Of a stretch of 41,696 nucleotides of DNA, positions 24,704 through 33,163 are shown one piece after another. How positions within the stretch are numbered: position 1 is the first letter of the stretch; every line of letters begins with the position of its first letter. The notes beneath the pieces were generated by a model. It was not told the DNA's origin. It was given only the letters and a program-made list of their open reading frames with translations, and ran no database searches. Position numbers and translations under genes: made by a program. The DNA comes from Chloroflexota bacterium (GTDB lineage Bacteria > Chloroflexota > UBA6077 > CF-72). The stretch covers positions 1 through 41,696 of the forward strand of contig JAFAOS010000115.1 of the NCBI GenBank assembly GCA_019247515.1, read 5' to 3'.

Positions 24704-25450
24704 GTGCTCCGAAACGAGATCGTCGTTGCTCCTCCATCGCCCATCCCGCTGTATCACCAGGTGAGCACTGTCTTACGCGCACGCATCGTCGATGGGGTCT
24801 ACGCCGAAGGAGATCAGATACCCACCGAAGAATTGCTGACCGCTGAGTTCAACGTCAGCAAAGCCACCGTTCGGCAGGCGGTCGCCGAGCTGGTGCAGAG
24901 CGGCCTGGTCCAGCGCAAGCAAGGCAAGGGCACCTTCGTGCTGCCCAGCGTCGTGCATCGCGTGCGGCAGCGCTACAGCGGGTCGCGCTCGGATCTCATC
25001 GGCGATACACCGGGCACTCGCGTTCGCGAAGTCACTGTCGACCAGGACGCGCCAATCCCTCCGCGGATCGCGCGCAAGCTGGAGCTCGACCAGCCAGTTG
25101 GCACCATCGTGCGGCGCACGCGCGAGATCGAGGGTCAGGTGTACTGCTACACGATCAATTTTCTCCCGAGCTCACATGGTCGCGTGCTGTCAAGGAGCAA
25201 ATTGCTCCGACAGCAGGTGACCGCCATCCTGCAGGCGAACGGGGTCGGGCTGGGCCGCAGCACCAGCTGGATCCGTGCCGACGTGGTGGATCCTGAGCTG
25301 AGCCAGAAGCTCGAGGTGCCGTTTGGCACCCCCGCACTCGCCGTCGAGCGCTTGATCCAGGACCTGCAGGGCGCGCCGATTGAGTTCGTGCAGGCGTGGT
25401 ACCGCAGCGACATCTATCAGTACACCGTCGAGGTCGATCACCAGCGCTGA
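24704..25450 (+). CDS. GntR-family transcriptional regulator, HutC/UTRA type
   Basis: 248 residues from the GTG at 24704. The frame is open to 24293, but similarity begins only here (PSPIPLYHQVSTVLRARI). Winged helix-turn-helix at about 13-80: PTEELLTAEFNVSKATVRQAVAELVQSG then RKQGKGTFV. UTRA ligand-binding domain at about 95-240, with VRRTREIEGQVYCYTINFLPS and the C-terminal QAWYRSDIYQYTVEV typical of HutC relatives. By family it represses an uptake or catabolic operon until a small ligand binds. It is the first gene of a plus-strand unit with a MaoC protein, a solute-binding protein, a TAXI-type protein and an SDR, its likely targets. Confidence 0.9.
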   Translation: MLRNEIVVAPPSPIPLYHQVSTVLRARIVDGVYAEGDQIPTEELLTAEFNVSKATVRQAVAELVQSGLVQRKQGKGTFVLPSVVHRVRQRYSGSRSDLIGDTPGTRVREVTVDQDAPIPPRIARKLELDQPVGTIVRRTREIEGQVYCYTINFLPSSHGRVLSRSKLLRQQVTAILQANGVGLGRSTSWIRADVVDPELSQKLEVPFGTPALAVERLIQDLQGAPIEFVQAWYRSDIYQYTVEVDHQR

Positions 25451-25455
25451 GCTGC

Positions 25456-25484
25456 TTGACAGGTCATACGTATCTTGGTACGAC
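25456..25484 (+). promoter_or_regulatory. Putative promoter of the MaoC operon
   Basis: A perfect TTGACA (25456-25461) and TACGAC (25479-25484) with a 17-base spacer. The spacer and -10 contain an imperfect inverted repeat (GTCATAC, then GTACGAC), a possible binding site for the upstream GntR protein. The predicted start is only a few bases before the ATG at 25494. Confidence 0.5.
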
Positions 25485-25493
25485 TGGCCGCAC

Positions 25494-25991
25494 ATGACTC
25501 AAAGTACCGCGGACGCGCTGGACCACTTCCGCGCGCGAATCGGCCAGGATACTCCACCCGGTGATTGGCTGCTGATCACCCAGGAGCGCGTGAATCAATT
25601 CGCCGACGTGACAGATGATCACCAGTTCATTCACGTTGATCCCGAACGCGCGAAAAATACTCCTTTCCGTGGCACGATCGCCCACGGCTTCCTCACTCTG
25701 TCCCTGTGTCTGATGCTTCCGCGCTACCGCGAGAACGGCAGAGCAACTGAATCGGCCGCCGGGGAAGGGCAGGCGCCTCGGGCGCGCATGTCGGTGAACT
25801 ACGGACTCAACAAGGTCCGCTTTCCATCTCCCGTCCCGGTGGGGAGCCGCATCCGTGGCAGTGCGCGCTTGCTTGGAGCGGAGGAGGTGTCGCCGGGCGT
25901 CGTTCAAACCATTACTCAGATCACCATCGAGGTGGAGGGTCAGGCCAAGCCAGCAGCCGTCATCGAGATGGTTGGTCGCCACTATTACTGA
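25494..25991 (+). CDS. MaoC-like (R)-specific enoyl-CoA hydratase/dehydratase
   Basis: 165 residues from the ATG at 25494. Single hot-dog fold. Seen: the hydratase motif with catalytic Asp and His (FADVTDDHQFIHVD followed by TIAHGFLTLSL), then a C-terminal strand region with VNYGLNKVRFPSPVPVGSRIR, typical of NodN/PhaJ-like proteins. It should add or remove water at an enoyl-CoA or related thioester in the cytoplasm. It follows the GntR gene by 43 bases, with its own TTGACA promoter, and precedes the solute-binding gene by 13 bases. In context it may act in beta-oxidation-like steps on the imported substrate. Confidence 0.9.
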   Translation: MTQSTADALDHFRARIGQDTPPGDWLLITQERVNQFADVTDDHQFIHVDPERAKNTPFRGTIAHGFLTLSLCLMLPRYRENGRATESAAGEGQAPRARMSVNYGLNKVRFPSPVPVGSRIRGSARLLGAEEVSPGVVQTITQITIEVEGQAKPAAVIEMVGRHYY

Positions 25992-26004
25992 CGGACATCG
26001 ATTG

Positions 26005-27714
26005 ATGAGCATTTCGACCGGCGGGATCACGCGTCGGGGACTGATCGGCGCCGCTGGACTCGGCATACCCCTGGCGTTGCTCGAGGCGTGTGCTCCAGCC
26101 GCACCTTCGGCTGCACCGACGTCCGCAGCCAAGCCGAATGCGACCAGCGCACCAGGCGGGGTTCCTCTACCCAGCTATGTGCCCTTCAAAGCCCAGACGC
26201 AACCTGACCTACCAGGCAATGCCAACGGGCTCGACCCCGCCTACTACAACTTTCCGGGTCAGCTCACGCAGACAGTTGCGCAGCCGCCCGGCGATGGAAG
26301 CGACGTCTCGGCCATCGTCGTCCTGACCTACGCTCCCCCACCGGGCCCGGAGCAAAACGCCGCGTGGCAGGCCGTCAACAAACAACTCGGGGTGAATCTC
26401 AAGCTGCAGATGGTGCCAACTGCCGACTATGCCGCCACGGTCAACACCGTGCTTGCGGGCGCTGATCTTCCCGACTTCATCTACAACGCAACGACAACAC
26501 AGCCGCTCGGCGTCATTCCGGCGATTACCCAGTTCGCCACAACGCGCTGCGCGGACCTGACGCCGCATCTCAGCGGTGATGCCATCAAAGACTACCCGAA
26601 CCTGGCCAATTTCTCGACCTATACCTGGCGCTCAGGCGTGATCGCGGGGAAGCTGTACGCGGTACCGTCTGCGCGCGCTCCAGTCGGGACCGCGCTCGCC
26701 TATCGCAAGGACCTGTTTGACCAGGCAGGCATTCAGATGGACTCCGCGCCGAAGAATGCGGACGACTTCAAGCGGATCCTCCAGCAACTCACAAAGCCGG
26801 ATCAGAACCAGTGGGGCATCGCCAGTGGCGGTACTTCCACTTTCGGCTTGAACAGCGGCAGTGCGTTCCTCGCAGTTTTTGGCGCGCCGAACAACTGGAA
26901 GCTGGATTCCAGCGGCAAGCTGATCAAAGATTACGAGACTGACGAGTTCAAGCGTGCCGTCGGATTCGCGCGCGATCTGTGGTCGGCGGGCCTGTATCAC
27001 CCCAACACACCAACCTACGGTGGCAATGGCAATCCCGACTACGCCGCCGGTCGCTTCGCTGTCCAGGTCAGCGTCTGGGGGCAGTACATCCAGAACTGGG
27101 ACCTGCTTGCGTCAGTAAATCCCAATGGCAAGACGTATCCGATGCACCCGTTTGCGGCCGATGGCGGGACTCCGGTCTACCTGGCAGGCAACGGCAACTT
27201 CGGAATCACGTTCATCAAGCAGCAGCCGTCGGCCGATCGCGTGAAGATGCTCCTGCGCGTGGCGGACTTTTTCGCGGCGCCATTCGGCTCCCAGGAGTGG
27301 CTGCTGAACTATTACGGGGTCAAAGACATAGACTATCAGTTCGATAACAGTGGCTTGCCCATCCAGACTGATCAGGGTCGTGCGGAGCTGACCGCCACCT
27401 GGCGCTACATCACTTCGCCGCCATATGCCCTGTTCGACACAGTCCGCTCGCAGGAGTTCGCGACGGTGACACATGCCGCGGAAGAGGCGATGCTGGCCGT
27501 GGCGCAATTCGATCCCACTTTGGGACTGCAGTCCGCATCGGCATTTCAGCTGGGCATTCCTGCGCAGACGACGTTTTATGCCGGTGTCCAGGACATTGTG
27601 CTCGGGCGCAGGCCGCTCGCTGACCTCGATCAACTGGTCTCAGACTGGCGGAATGCCGCCGGCGACAAAATCCGCGGTGAATACATGGAGGCGCTCGCTG
27701 CATCCCGCTCATGA
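26005..27714 (+). CDS. Orphan extracellular solute-binding lipoprotein, family 1
   Basis: 569 residues from the ATG at 26005. Leader: ITRRGLIGAAG twin-arginine-like motif and a lipobox ending at Cys29 (LLEAC, somewhat unusual in the -2 position). The mature domain is a large sugar-type SBP family 1: LPDFIYNATTTQPLG, DLTPHLSGDAIKDYPNLANF, NNWKLDSSGKLIKDYETDEF, RDLWSAGLYHPN and a final LDQLVSDWRNAAGDK. It is clearly a paralogue of 22258-24009, sharing motif order throughout. No permease or ATPase accompanies it. It lies within the GntR-headed plus-strand unit, 13 bases after the MaoC gene. Confidence 0.87.
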   Translation: MSISTGGITRRGLIGAAGLGIPLALLEACAPAAPSAAPTSAAKPNATSAPGGVPLPSYVPFKAQTQPDLPGNANGLDPAYYNFPGQLTQTVAQPPGDGSDVSAIVVLTYAPPPGPEQNAAWQAVNKQLGVNLKLQMVPTADYAATVNTVLAGADLPDFIYNATTTQPLGVIPAITQFATTRCADLTPHLSGDAIKDYPNLANFSTYTWRSGVIAGKLYAVPSARAPVGTALAYRKDLFDQAGIQMDSAPKNADDFKRILQQLTKPDQNQWGIASGGTSTFGLNSGSAFLAVFGAPNNWKLDSSGKLIKDYETDEFKRAVGFARDLWSAGLYHPNTPTYGGNGNPDYAAGRFAVQVSVWGQYIQNWDLLASVNPNGKTYPMHPFAADGGTPVYLAGNGNFGITFIKQQPSADRVKMLLRVADFFAAPFGSQEWLLNYYGVKDIDYQFDNSGLPIQTDQGRAELTATWRYITSPPYALFDTVRSQEFATVTHAAEEAMLAVAQFDPTLGLQSASAFQLGIPAQTTFYAGVQDIVLGRRPLADLDQLVSDWRNAAGDKIRGEYMEALAASRS

Positions 27715-27729
27715 ACGGATGACGCAGGT

Positions 27730-27840
27730 ATGGCAGGCATTTGCGAGGGACGCGTGGTCATCGTCAGCGGCGCTGGTCGCGGCGTCGGCAGGCCCCGACA
27801 GCTACGGCGTCCGCGCGACCGAATTCGTCGTCGACACTGA
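27730..27840 (+). pseudogene. SDR N-terminal stub
   Basis: An ATG at 27730 opens a 36-codon frame whose first 21 residues are a textbook SDR start: EGRVVIVSGAGRGVGR, with the TGxxxGxG cofactor motif changed only at Thr to Ser. The sequence then departs from the family and stops at 27838-27840. No catalytic Ser-Tyr-Lys region follows before the next gene at 27901. It is a remnant of a deleted dehydrogenase in the middle of an operon. Confidence 0.55.
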
Positions 27841-27900
27841 AGCAGACTGGACTTTCGCCGCGGCGGACTGGCTGGGATCGCGCCAGTAGAATTCGCGTCG

Positions 27901-28836
27901 ATGAGCTTCGCAGACAAGCGCCTGGTGTTCGGTGGGGCGGGTCCCGGTACACCCTGGGGCACGCTGGGCCAGATCACTGCGCGCGCTCTCGAGCCCGAGG
28001 GCTACCAGGTGCGCATCGAGCCAGAGGCCTCGCGTGGGCGGTGTCCTGGCCTGGTCTCGGCCGGAACGGTCGATTTCGGAGCGACCCAGACGCTCCTGGT
28101 CCGCTGGGCTTACGCCGGCGAGCACCGTTTCAAAGCCGAGGGTGGATTGCCCAGACTGCGCGCGATCGCGACGATCATGTTTCCGGCCTGGCTGGGGGTC
28201 GCTGCTCGATGGGAAAGTGGCATTACCGATTTGAGCCAGGTGGCGGAGCACCGCCTGCCGGTCCGCGTGCTGGGTGGCACGGGCGAGTTGTTCCAACCCG
28301 TGCTGGCGCATTACGGCCTGTCGCGCGAGTTGATCGAATCGTGGGGTGGCCGGTTTCTTCCGTCACTGGCGACAACACCTGGGCCCGAGTACGTGGTTTC
28401 GCCACACGTGCGCGCTGCCGATGTGGATCTGATCCTGGACAATGTGTACGCGGCGTATACGCCGGAGGCGGCAGCCTTTGTGGAGGCGTCAGTCTTGCTT
28501 AACCTTCGGTTTCTCGCGCTGCCAGATGCGCTGATCCAGCAGATTTGCGGCGAGTATGGTGGCGTGCCTGGTGTGATCCCGTATCGGCTGCTGCGCGGTG
28601 TCGAGGCTCCGACACCGTCCGTTTACCGGCCGTGGCAGTTGATCTTCGGGCGCGACGACATGCCGGATGACTTCGCCTATGGGTTGGCGCGCGCCTACGA
28701 TGCGCATCGCGATCTGTTTCGCCAGACTCACATTCCGTATTCATGGGACCCTGCTGAAGTAGCGCGCACGGACGCTATTCCCCTGCACCCCGGCGCCGAG
28801 CGCTACTACCGCGAACTGGGCTACGTCAACGCGTGA
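27901..28836 (+). CDS. TAXI/TRAP-type solute-binding-like protein without export signal
   Basis: 311 residues from the ATG at 27901. It resembles the TAXI family of TRAP-transporter solute-binding subunits: RLVFGGAGPGTPWGTLGQITARAL, a VSAGTVDFGATQTLL segment (the part that senses the ligand carboxylate in relatives), LRAIATIMFPAW, and RVLGGTGELFQPVLAHYGLS. Relatives carry an N-terminal signal peptide; here the domain starts within five residues of the Met, so it should stay in the cytoplasm. No TRAP membrane subunits (DctQ/DctM) are in the window. It is followed by an SDR nine bases later. A small-carboxylate binding or sensing role, or an enzyme-like role, are inferences. Confidence 0.72.
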   Translation: MSFADKRLVFGGAGPGTPWGTLGQITARALEPEGYQVRIEPEASRGRCPGLVSAGTVDFGATQTLLVRWAYAGEHRFKAEGGLPRLRAIATIMFPAWLGVAARWESGITDLSQVAEHRLPVRVLGGTGELFQPVLAHYGLSRELIESWGGRFLPSLATTPGPEYVVSPHVRAADVDLILDNVYAAYTPEAAAFVEASVLLNLRFLALPDALIQQICGEYGGVPGVIPYRLLRGVEAPTPSVYRPWQLIFGRDDMPDDFAYGLARAYDAHRDLFRQTHIPYSWDPAEVARTDAIPLHPGAERYYRELGYVNA

Positions 28837-28844
28837 GGGACGTC

Positions 28845-29606
28845 ATGCGACTTCGAGACCGCGTGGTCATCGTCACTGGCGGCGGCAAAGGAATTGGCTT
28901 GCGGTATGTCCGTGGCTTGGCCGCCGAGGGCGCAACCATTGTCGTCGCCGAGATCGACGAGGCCGCAGCCGAACACGCCGCATCCGAAGTGCGTGCCGTG
29001 GGCAACAGAGCCATGGAGGTGCCGACGGATGTCTCCGATGAAGCGAGCGTCAGACGCATGGTCGAGCGCACCATCTCCGAATTCGGCACGATTGACGTGC
29101 TGATCAATAACGCCGCGCGGTTTGCGGCGGCCTGGGACGAGCGCGGTCCGAGTGACGAGTTGACCGTTGAGCAATGGGACCGCATGTTCGCGGTCAACGT
29201 ACGTGGCACATGGTTATGCTGCAAGCACGTCGTGCCACACATGCGAGAGCGCGGCGGGGGGTCCATCATCAACGTGTCCTCCGGCACGGCGTGGAAGGGA
29301 TCGACTGGCTTCCTGCACTATGTCACTTCGAAAGCGGCAATCGCGGGCATGACCCGCGCGCTAGCGCGCGAATATGGCGCCGACGGACGTATCCGCGTGA
29401 ATTGCATCGCGCCGGGGAGCACCGAGTCCGAGACGTTGCCACCCGCCGGCGATGCGGAGCACATGCGCGTCTTCAGCCAACGCATCATGCAGCGCCCCGA
29501 GGTGCCGGAGGACCTCGTCGGCACGGCACTCTTCCTGGCCTCGGACGATAGTGCATTTGTCACGGGCCAGACTATCCACGTCGACGGCGGATCAGTTTTG
29601 TCCTGA
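28845..29606 (+). CDS. Short-chain dehydrogenase/reductase (SDR)
   Basis: 253 residues from the ATG at 28845, with GAGGGA five bases upstream; a GTG at 28833 overlapping the preceding stop is the alternative. Classical SDR: cofactor motif TGGGKGIG, acidic residue after strand two (AEIDE, suggesting NAD), VLINNAA, catalytic Ser in NVSSGTAWKG and Tyr-x-x-x-Lys in YVTSKAA, then NCIAPGSTESE and a C-terminal TGQTIHVDGG. It oxidises an alcohol or reduces a ketone in the cytoplasm. It closes the GntR-headed unit. Paralogues: 38026-38799 (intact) and 33164-33779 (broken). Substrate unknown. Confidence 0.92.
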   Translation: MRLRDRVVIVTGGGKGIGLRYVRGLAAEGATIVVAEIDEAAAEHAASEVRAVGNRAMEVPTDVSDEASVRRMVERTISEFGTIDVLINNAARFAAAWDERGPSDELTVEQWDRMFAVNVRGTWLCCKHVVPHMRERGGGSIINVSSGTAWKGSTGFLHYVTSKAAIAGMTRALAREYGADGRIRVNCIAPGSTESETLPPAGDAEHMRVFSQRIMQRPEVPEDLVGTALFLASDDSAFVTGQTIHVDGGSVLS

Positions 29607-29623
29607 TGACTGTCTAGCGCGAC

Positions 29624-29641
29624 GATTATCGCCCGATAATC
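29624..29641. promoter_or_regulatory. Perfect 8-2-8 palindrome between convergent genes
   Basis: GATTATCG and CGATAATC are exact reverse complements separated by CC, in the 81-base gap between the SDR stop and the cupin stop. The two-base spacer is too short for a good RNA hairpin, so it looks more like a protein-binding DNA site. ATTATCG also occurs in the predicted -10 region at 19725-19731 and, on the minus strand, at the cupin promoter near 30215-30221. Confidence 0.4.
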
Positions 29642-29687
29642 CAGCGTACGATGGCGTGTCGCGCCTGCAGGCAGCCGGCAGTCGCCG

Positions 29688-30158
29688 CTACTTTGCGTCT
29701 TTATCGACTCCGGTGTTGGCAAAGACGACCTCGCGTGGAGCACCGCCCGGCTCACCACTGACGGCCCACTTGCGCTCCTGCCAGTCGATGCGACGATCCG
29801 GTCCTGCTTCGGGCACCGACGCCCCAAAACGCAAGATGACCAGGTTTTCACCAGTCTGCGACGAGCTCTCGAACCAGTAGGGAACATTGTGGGGGATCAG
29901 TAAGCCCTGATGCTTGCCGAGCCTGCCGACGACCCTGTCGCCTTCGGTGTAGAACGTCGCTTCTCCGCTGAGAACAAACCAGATTTCGTCCTGGCTGCTA
30001 TGTGCGTGCAGGTTGGTTTCACCGCCGTCGGCCACGACTTGCACGCCCGAGTTCAGGTAATCGGTACGCACCAGGCGAGTTGAAGTCTTTCCCTGCTCGA
30101 GAAGCGGCGGCTCGACCGTGAATGTCTGGAACTGACCCGGCGTGTCCTGAGTTTGCAT
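29688..30158 (-). CDS. Single-domain cupin protein
   Basis: 156 residues from the ATG at 30158, with GAGGAG seven bases upstream. Small beta-barrel cupin. Seen: metal-site motif 1 with two His and Glu (NLHAHSSQDEIWFVLSG; His51, His53, Glu58) and motif 2 near GLLIPHNVPYWFE. It probably binds Fe or another divalent metal and acts as a dioxygenase, isomerase or small-molecule sensor. It is paralogous to the cupin at 40579-41037 (shared GEATF motif and FGAS/VGAS ending). It converges on the SDR and is divergent from the monooxygenase at 30315. A TATTAT hexamer at 30217-30222 (minus strand) is its likely -10 box. Confidence 0.85.
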   Translation of the reverse strand: MQTQDTPGQFQTFTVEPPLLEQGKTSTRLVRTDYLNSGVQVVADGGETNLHAHSSQDEIWFVLSGEATFYTEGDRVVGRLGKHQGLLIPHNVPYWFESSSQTGENLVILRFGASVPEAGPDRRIDWQERKWAVSGEPGGAPREVVFANTGVDKDAK

Positions 30159-30216
30159 GTGCGATCTCCTCGAATGGCGGGCTTCGGAGCATCCAGTCTC
30201 GGCTTGCCTACTGGCG

Positions 30217-30222
30217 ATAATA
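30217..30222 (-). promoter_or_regulatory. -10-like hexamer for the cupin gene
   Basis: Minus strand TATTAT, five of six matches, about 58 bases before the cupin ATG; the -35 region is poor. The hexamer lies within TATTATCGCC, which overlaps the ATTATCGCC found in the palindrome at 29624-29641. An adjacent CCGCG-A-CGCGG repeat (30228-30238) may be a regulator site. Confidence 0.35.
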
Positions 30223-30314
30223 GCGCTCCGCGACGCGGCGAAGCGTCAGGGGCAAACGGCTCGATGCTGGGCGCCTACTTCCCTTCCATCCACGCTCGGT
30301 AACGCCTAGCATGG

Positions 30315-31487
30315 GTGCGTGTGAGGATCACGGGCAACGCCGCTCGCCTGGCAAATCCTTTGTTCAATTCCAACAAACTCAAGATGGGCGTGTTCTTCGC
30401 CAACATTGGCGGCGGGGCGCGGCCCACGCTCGCTGAAGACCGTACGAGGCTGAGCTGGCCGTCGGTCGTCGAGATTGCGCAAATGGCGGACGGGGCTGGA
30501 ATCGAGGCGTTCATCCCGTTGGCCACGTGGTCGGCCCGCAACCGGGACTCGGACTTCACCAAGTACTCGTATGAGCCGTGGACCTGGGCGGCTGCGATCG
30601 CTCAGGCGACACACAACATTTGCGTCTTCACAACCGCCCAGGTACCGATTTTCCCGCCGGTCGTGGCTGCCAAGCTCACGGCCACGGTTGACCACATTTC
30701 GAACGGTCGCTTCGCGATCAACGTGGTGTGCGGCCACGCGGGACAGGCGCTGGAGGGTCTGGTCGGGGCGCCCGATCTCGGCCACGACGAGTGGTACGCG
30801 TATGCTGACGAGTGGATAGAAATCCTGGACCGGCTGTGGTCCGACCCAGACATCTTCGACTATTCAGGGCGGTACTTTGACCTCAAGGGCGCGGGCTCAT
30901 ACCCGAAACCCGTGCAGCAGCCGCGGCCGCCGATCATGAACGCCGGAAATTCGGACGTGGGCCAGCGCTGGGCAGCGCGCCACTCGGACATGATGTTCAC
31001 TGCCGCGCCAACTGGCGACGACGAGGCCATCAAGGCCAAGGTCGATCACATCCGGGGTATCGCTACCGAGTACGGACGTGAGGTCGAGGTGTGGATGAGC
31101 AGCTCTGTCGTGGTGCGTCCGACAGAGCGTGAAGCTCTCGAATACCTGGACTATTACGCGGTGGACCATGCCGATCTATTGGCAGTCGCGTCCCTGCTGC
31201 GCCATCCCACGCTGCCTGCGGTTCTGCAAGCGCTGCCCGCCGCGACGCGCAGGGAGCAACTGCGGCGTATGGTTGCCGGCAGCTTCAACATGCAGATCCT
31301 GGTGGGGACGCCAGAGCAGCTGGTGGACCGCCTGATCAACCTGTCGAAGGCGGGTGTCGATGGATTGAATATGACATTCGTCAATTATCAGGACGAGCTT
31401 TGCCGAGTGGTCAACCACGTACTACCACTGCTGGAGCAAGCTGGACTGCGCGGGCCATTCGCACGCCAACCTTCGGCGACGGGTTAG
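30315..31487 (+). CDS. Luciferase-like (LLM) flavin-dependent monooxygenase, alkanesulfonate/sulfone-monooxygenase type
   Basis: 390 residues from a GTG at 30315, a start consistent with relatives that begin NPLFN-x-x-x-LKMGVF. TIM-barrel bacterial luciferase family: KLKMGVFFANIGGG, WAAAIAQATHNICVFTTAQVPIFPPVVAAKLTATVDHIS, and GRFAINVVCGHAGQ. The overall pattern is that of SsuD/SfnG/DmoA-type two-component FMNH2-dependent monooxygenases, which cleave C-S or C-N bonds or hydroxylate. The reductase partner is not visible here. It is 19 bases upstream of the orphan family-5 binding protein gene, suggesting co-transcription of uptake and oxidation. Substrate unknown. Confidence 0.88.
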   Translation: MRVRITGNAARLANPLFNSNKLKMGVFFANIGGGARPTLAEDRTRLSWPSVVEIAQMADGAGIEAFIPLATWSARNRDSDFTKYSYEPWTWAAAIAQATHNICVFTTAQVPIFPPVVAAKLTATVDHISNGRFAINVVCGHAGQALEGLVGAPDLGHDEWYAYADEWIEILDRLWSDPDIFDYSGRYFDLKGAGSYPKPVQQPRPPIMNAGNSDVGQRWAARHSDMMFTAAPTGDDEAIKAKVDHIRGIATEYGREVEVWMSSSVVVRPTEREALEYLDYYAVDHADLLAVASLLRHPTLPAVLQALPAATRREQLRRMVAGSFNMQILVGTPEQLVDRLINLSKAGVDGLNMTFVNYQDELCRVVNHVLPLLEQAGLRGPFARQPSATG

Positions 31488-31506
31488 GGGACGCAAGGGG
31501 GAAGAT

Positions 31507-33120
31507 ATGCAATCCACGATGAGCCGACGAGCGTTGCTAACCACCATGGCTGCGGGTGCGAGTTCCGTCATCATGGCCGCGTGTGGCGGAGCTGTACCGA
31601 TACCATCGCCAGCCGCCACCGTGGCGACAAGCACCTCGAGCGGCACTACACCAAGCACGCAACGCCGGCCGGGCGGGACCATTCGAACCGGCATTCTGGG
31701 CGACCTGCCGGGTCTGGACGGCCACCTTCAGTTGCAGACGAACAGTCAGAGTATCGCCTTCGCGTACGACACACTGGTCGGCTACGACGAACAGCTTACT
31801 CCGCTGCCCATGCTCGCAGAGAGCTGGGACGTATCATCTGACTTGAAGACCCTCAAATTGAACTTGCGCAAGGGCGTCCAGTACCACGATGGACGCGAGT
31901 TCACCAGCGATGATGTGAAGTGGAACCTGTTGCGAGTTCGCGATCCCAAGTTGGCGGGCGTGGCCGGGTTCTTTGCCAACCAGAGCAACTGGTTTACCGG
32001 CATCGAAGCCCCCGACAAGAATACGGTGGTGCTGACCTCCGACCAGCCGCGCGTCGGAGTCTTCGACTTCCTTTTTGCGTTCAATATGCTGGACAAGAAC
32101 ACTATGGAGGGCCCGGACGCGAAGACCACGGTCAACGGGACTGGACCCTTCGTGTTCCAGGAGTGGGTCCAGGGCGATCACGTGGGTCTAACGAAGAACA
32201 AGAACTACTGGCGCAGTGGCGTCCCGTATCTGGATGGCATGCACGTTGGCATCTTCAAGGACTCGCAGTCCATGATGGCCAGTCTCGAGGCCGGCGCGAT
32301 CGACGTGGCAGACGCGCCGCCAATCCCCGACATCGTTCGATTGAAGTCCAATCCCAGCTACCAGACCATTGTCACGACCAGCGCCGGGACGTACTACGTG
32401 ATTATTGCCAACGTCCAGGTAGCGCCGACCGGCAACAAGCTCTTCAGGCAAGGCATCAACTACGCGATCAACCGCAAGCGGTTCGCCGACGCGGTATTGC
32501 AAGGGCTGGCAGGTGCGCCACAGGACCTGCCGTATCCGCCCCAGGCGCCCGCGTATGATGCACCTCGAAACGGACGATACACGTTTGACCTGGACAAAGC
32601 GAGGTCGCTGGTAGCTCAATCCGGTGTGAGCAACACTGATCTGGAGATCGTTTTCTCGAATACCAGCTTTGGTATCGAGAACACACAGATGACCCAGATC
32701 CTGGCTTCTGACCTCGCCACAATTGGCGTCAACCTGACACTCCGCCCGGTCGACTTTGCAACGCAGTTCGACACGGCCGTGAAACGCACCTACGCCGGCT
32801 TACTCATGAGCGCTGGCTCGAACGCGAACCTTGCGGACTCCACGACACCCCTGATCTCGAACAAATTCTGGAATCCGGACGTCAGCCAGAATTTCACCGG
32901 ACTGGACGACCCGGAGTACACCAGGCTGGTGGCCGCCGCGGCCAGCGAGCCAGACGCCGCCAGGCGCAAAGAGCTGTATGGTCAGATCGAGGACATCATC
33001 CTGGACCAGTCGGCGGTCATGGTGTTGTCGCTCTTTCCGCGGGCGGCGATGGCGCGGTCGAACGTCCAGGCACTGACACTCGTGCCCAGGGCGAGCTACC
33101 CCACGGTCTGGATGGCGTAG
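31507..33120 (+). CDS. Orphan solute-binding lipoprotein, family 5
   Basis: 537 residues from the ATG at 31507, with AAGGGGGAAG just upstream. Leader: a weak Arg-Arg motif (MSRRALLTTM) and a lipobox ending at Cys26 (IMAAC), then a Ser/Thr/Pro linker to about residue 50. SBP_bac_5 domain: LKLNLRKGVQYHDGREFTSDDVKWNLLRVRD, GTGPFVFQEWVQGDHVGLTKNKNYW and GINYAINRKRFADAV. It is homologous to 19800-21368 and to 36189-37844 (which shares the same RVRDP and PDKNTVVL segments most closely). No transporter membrane subunits nearby. It probably captures the substrate of the neighbouring monooxygenase; this is inference from linkage. Confidence 0.88.
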   Translation: MQSTMSRRALLTTMAAGASSVIMAACGGAVPIPSPAATVATSTSSGTTPSTQRRPGGTIRTGILGDLPGLDGHLQLQTNSQSIAFAYDTLVGYDEQLTPLPMLAESWDVSSDLKTLKLNLRKGVQYHDGREFTSDDVKWNLLRVRDPKLAGVAGFFANQSNWFTGIEAPDKNTVVLTSDQPRVGVFDFLFAFNMLDKNTMEGPDAKTTVNGTGPFVFQEWVQGDHVGLTKNKNYWRSGVPYLDGMHVGIFKDSQSMMASLEAGAIDVADAPPIPDIVRLKSNPSYQTIVTTSAGTYYVIIANVQVAPTGNKLFRQGINYAINRKRFADAVLQGLAGAPQDLPYPPQAPAYDAPRNGRYTFDLDKARSLVAQSGVSNTDLEIVFSNTSFGIENTQMTQILASDLATIGVNLTLRPVDFATQFDTAVKRTYAGLLMSAGSNANLADSTTPLISNKFWNPDVSQNFTGLDDPEYTRLVAAAASEPDAARRKELYGQIEDIILDQSAVMVLSLFPRAAMARSNVQALTLVPRASYPTVWMA

Positions 33121-33163
33121 CCAGCGCTGATGCGGTCGATGTGCCCGACGGCGTCGCCTTTGA

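Noticed and set aside
24443..24757. 104-codon minus-strand frame upstream of and overlapping the GntR start
   Set aside because: No family, no ribosome site, and it overlaps the GntR start region.
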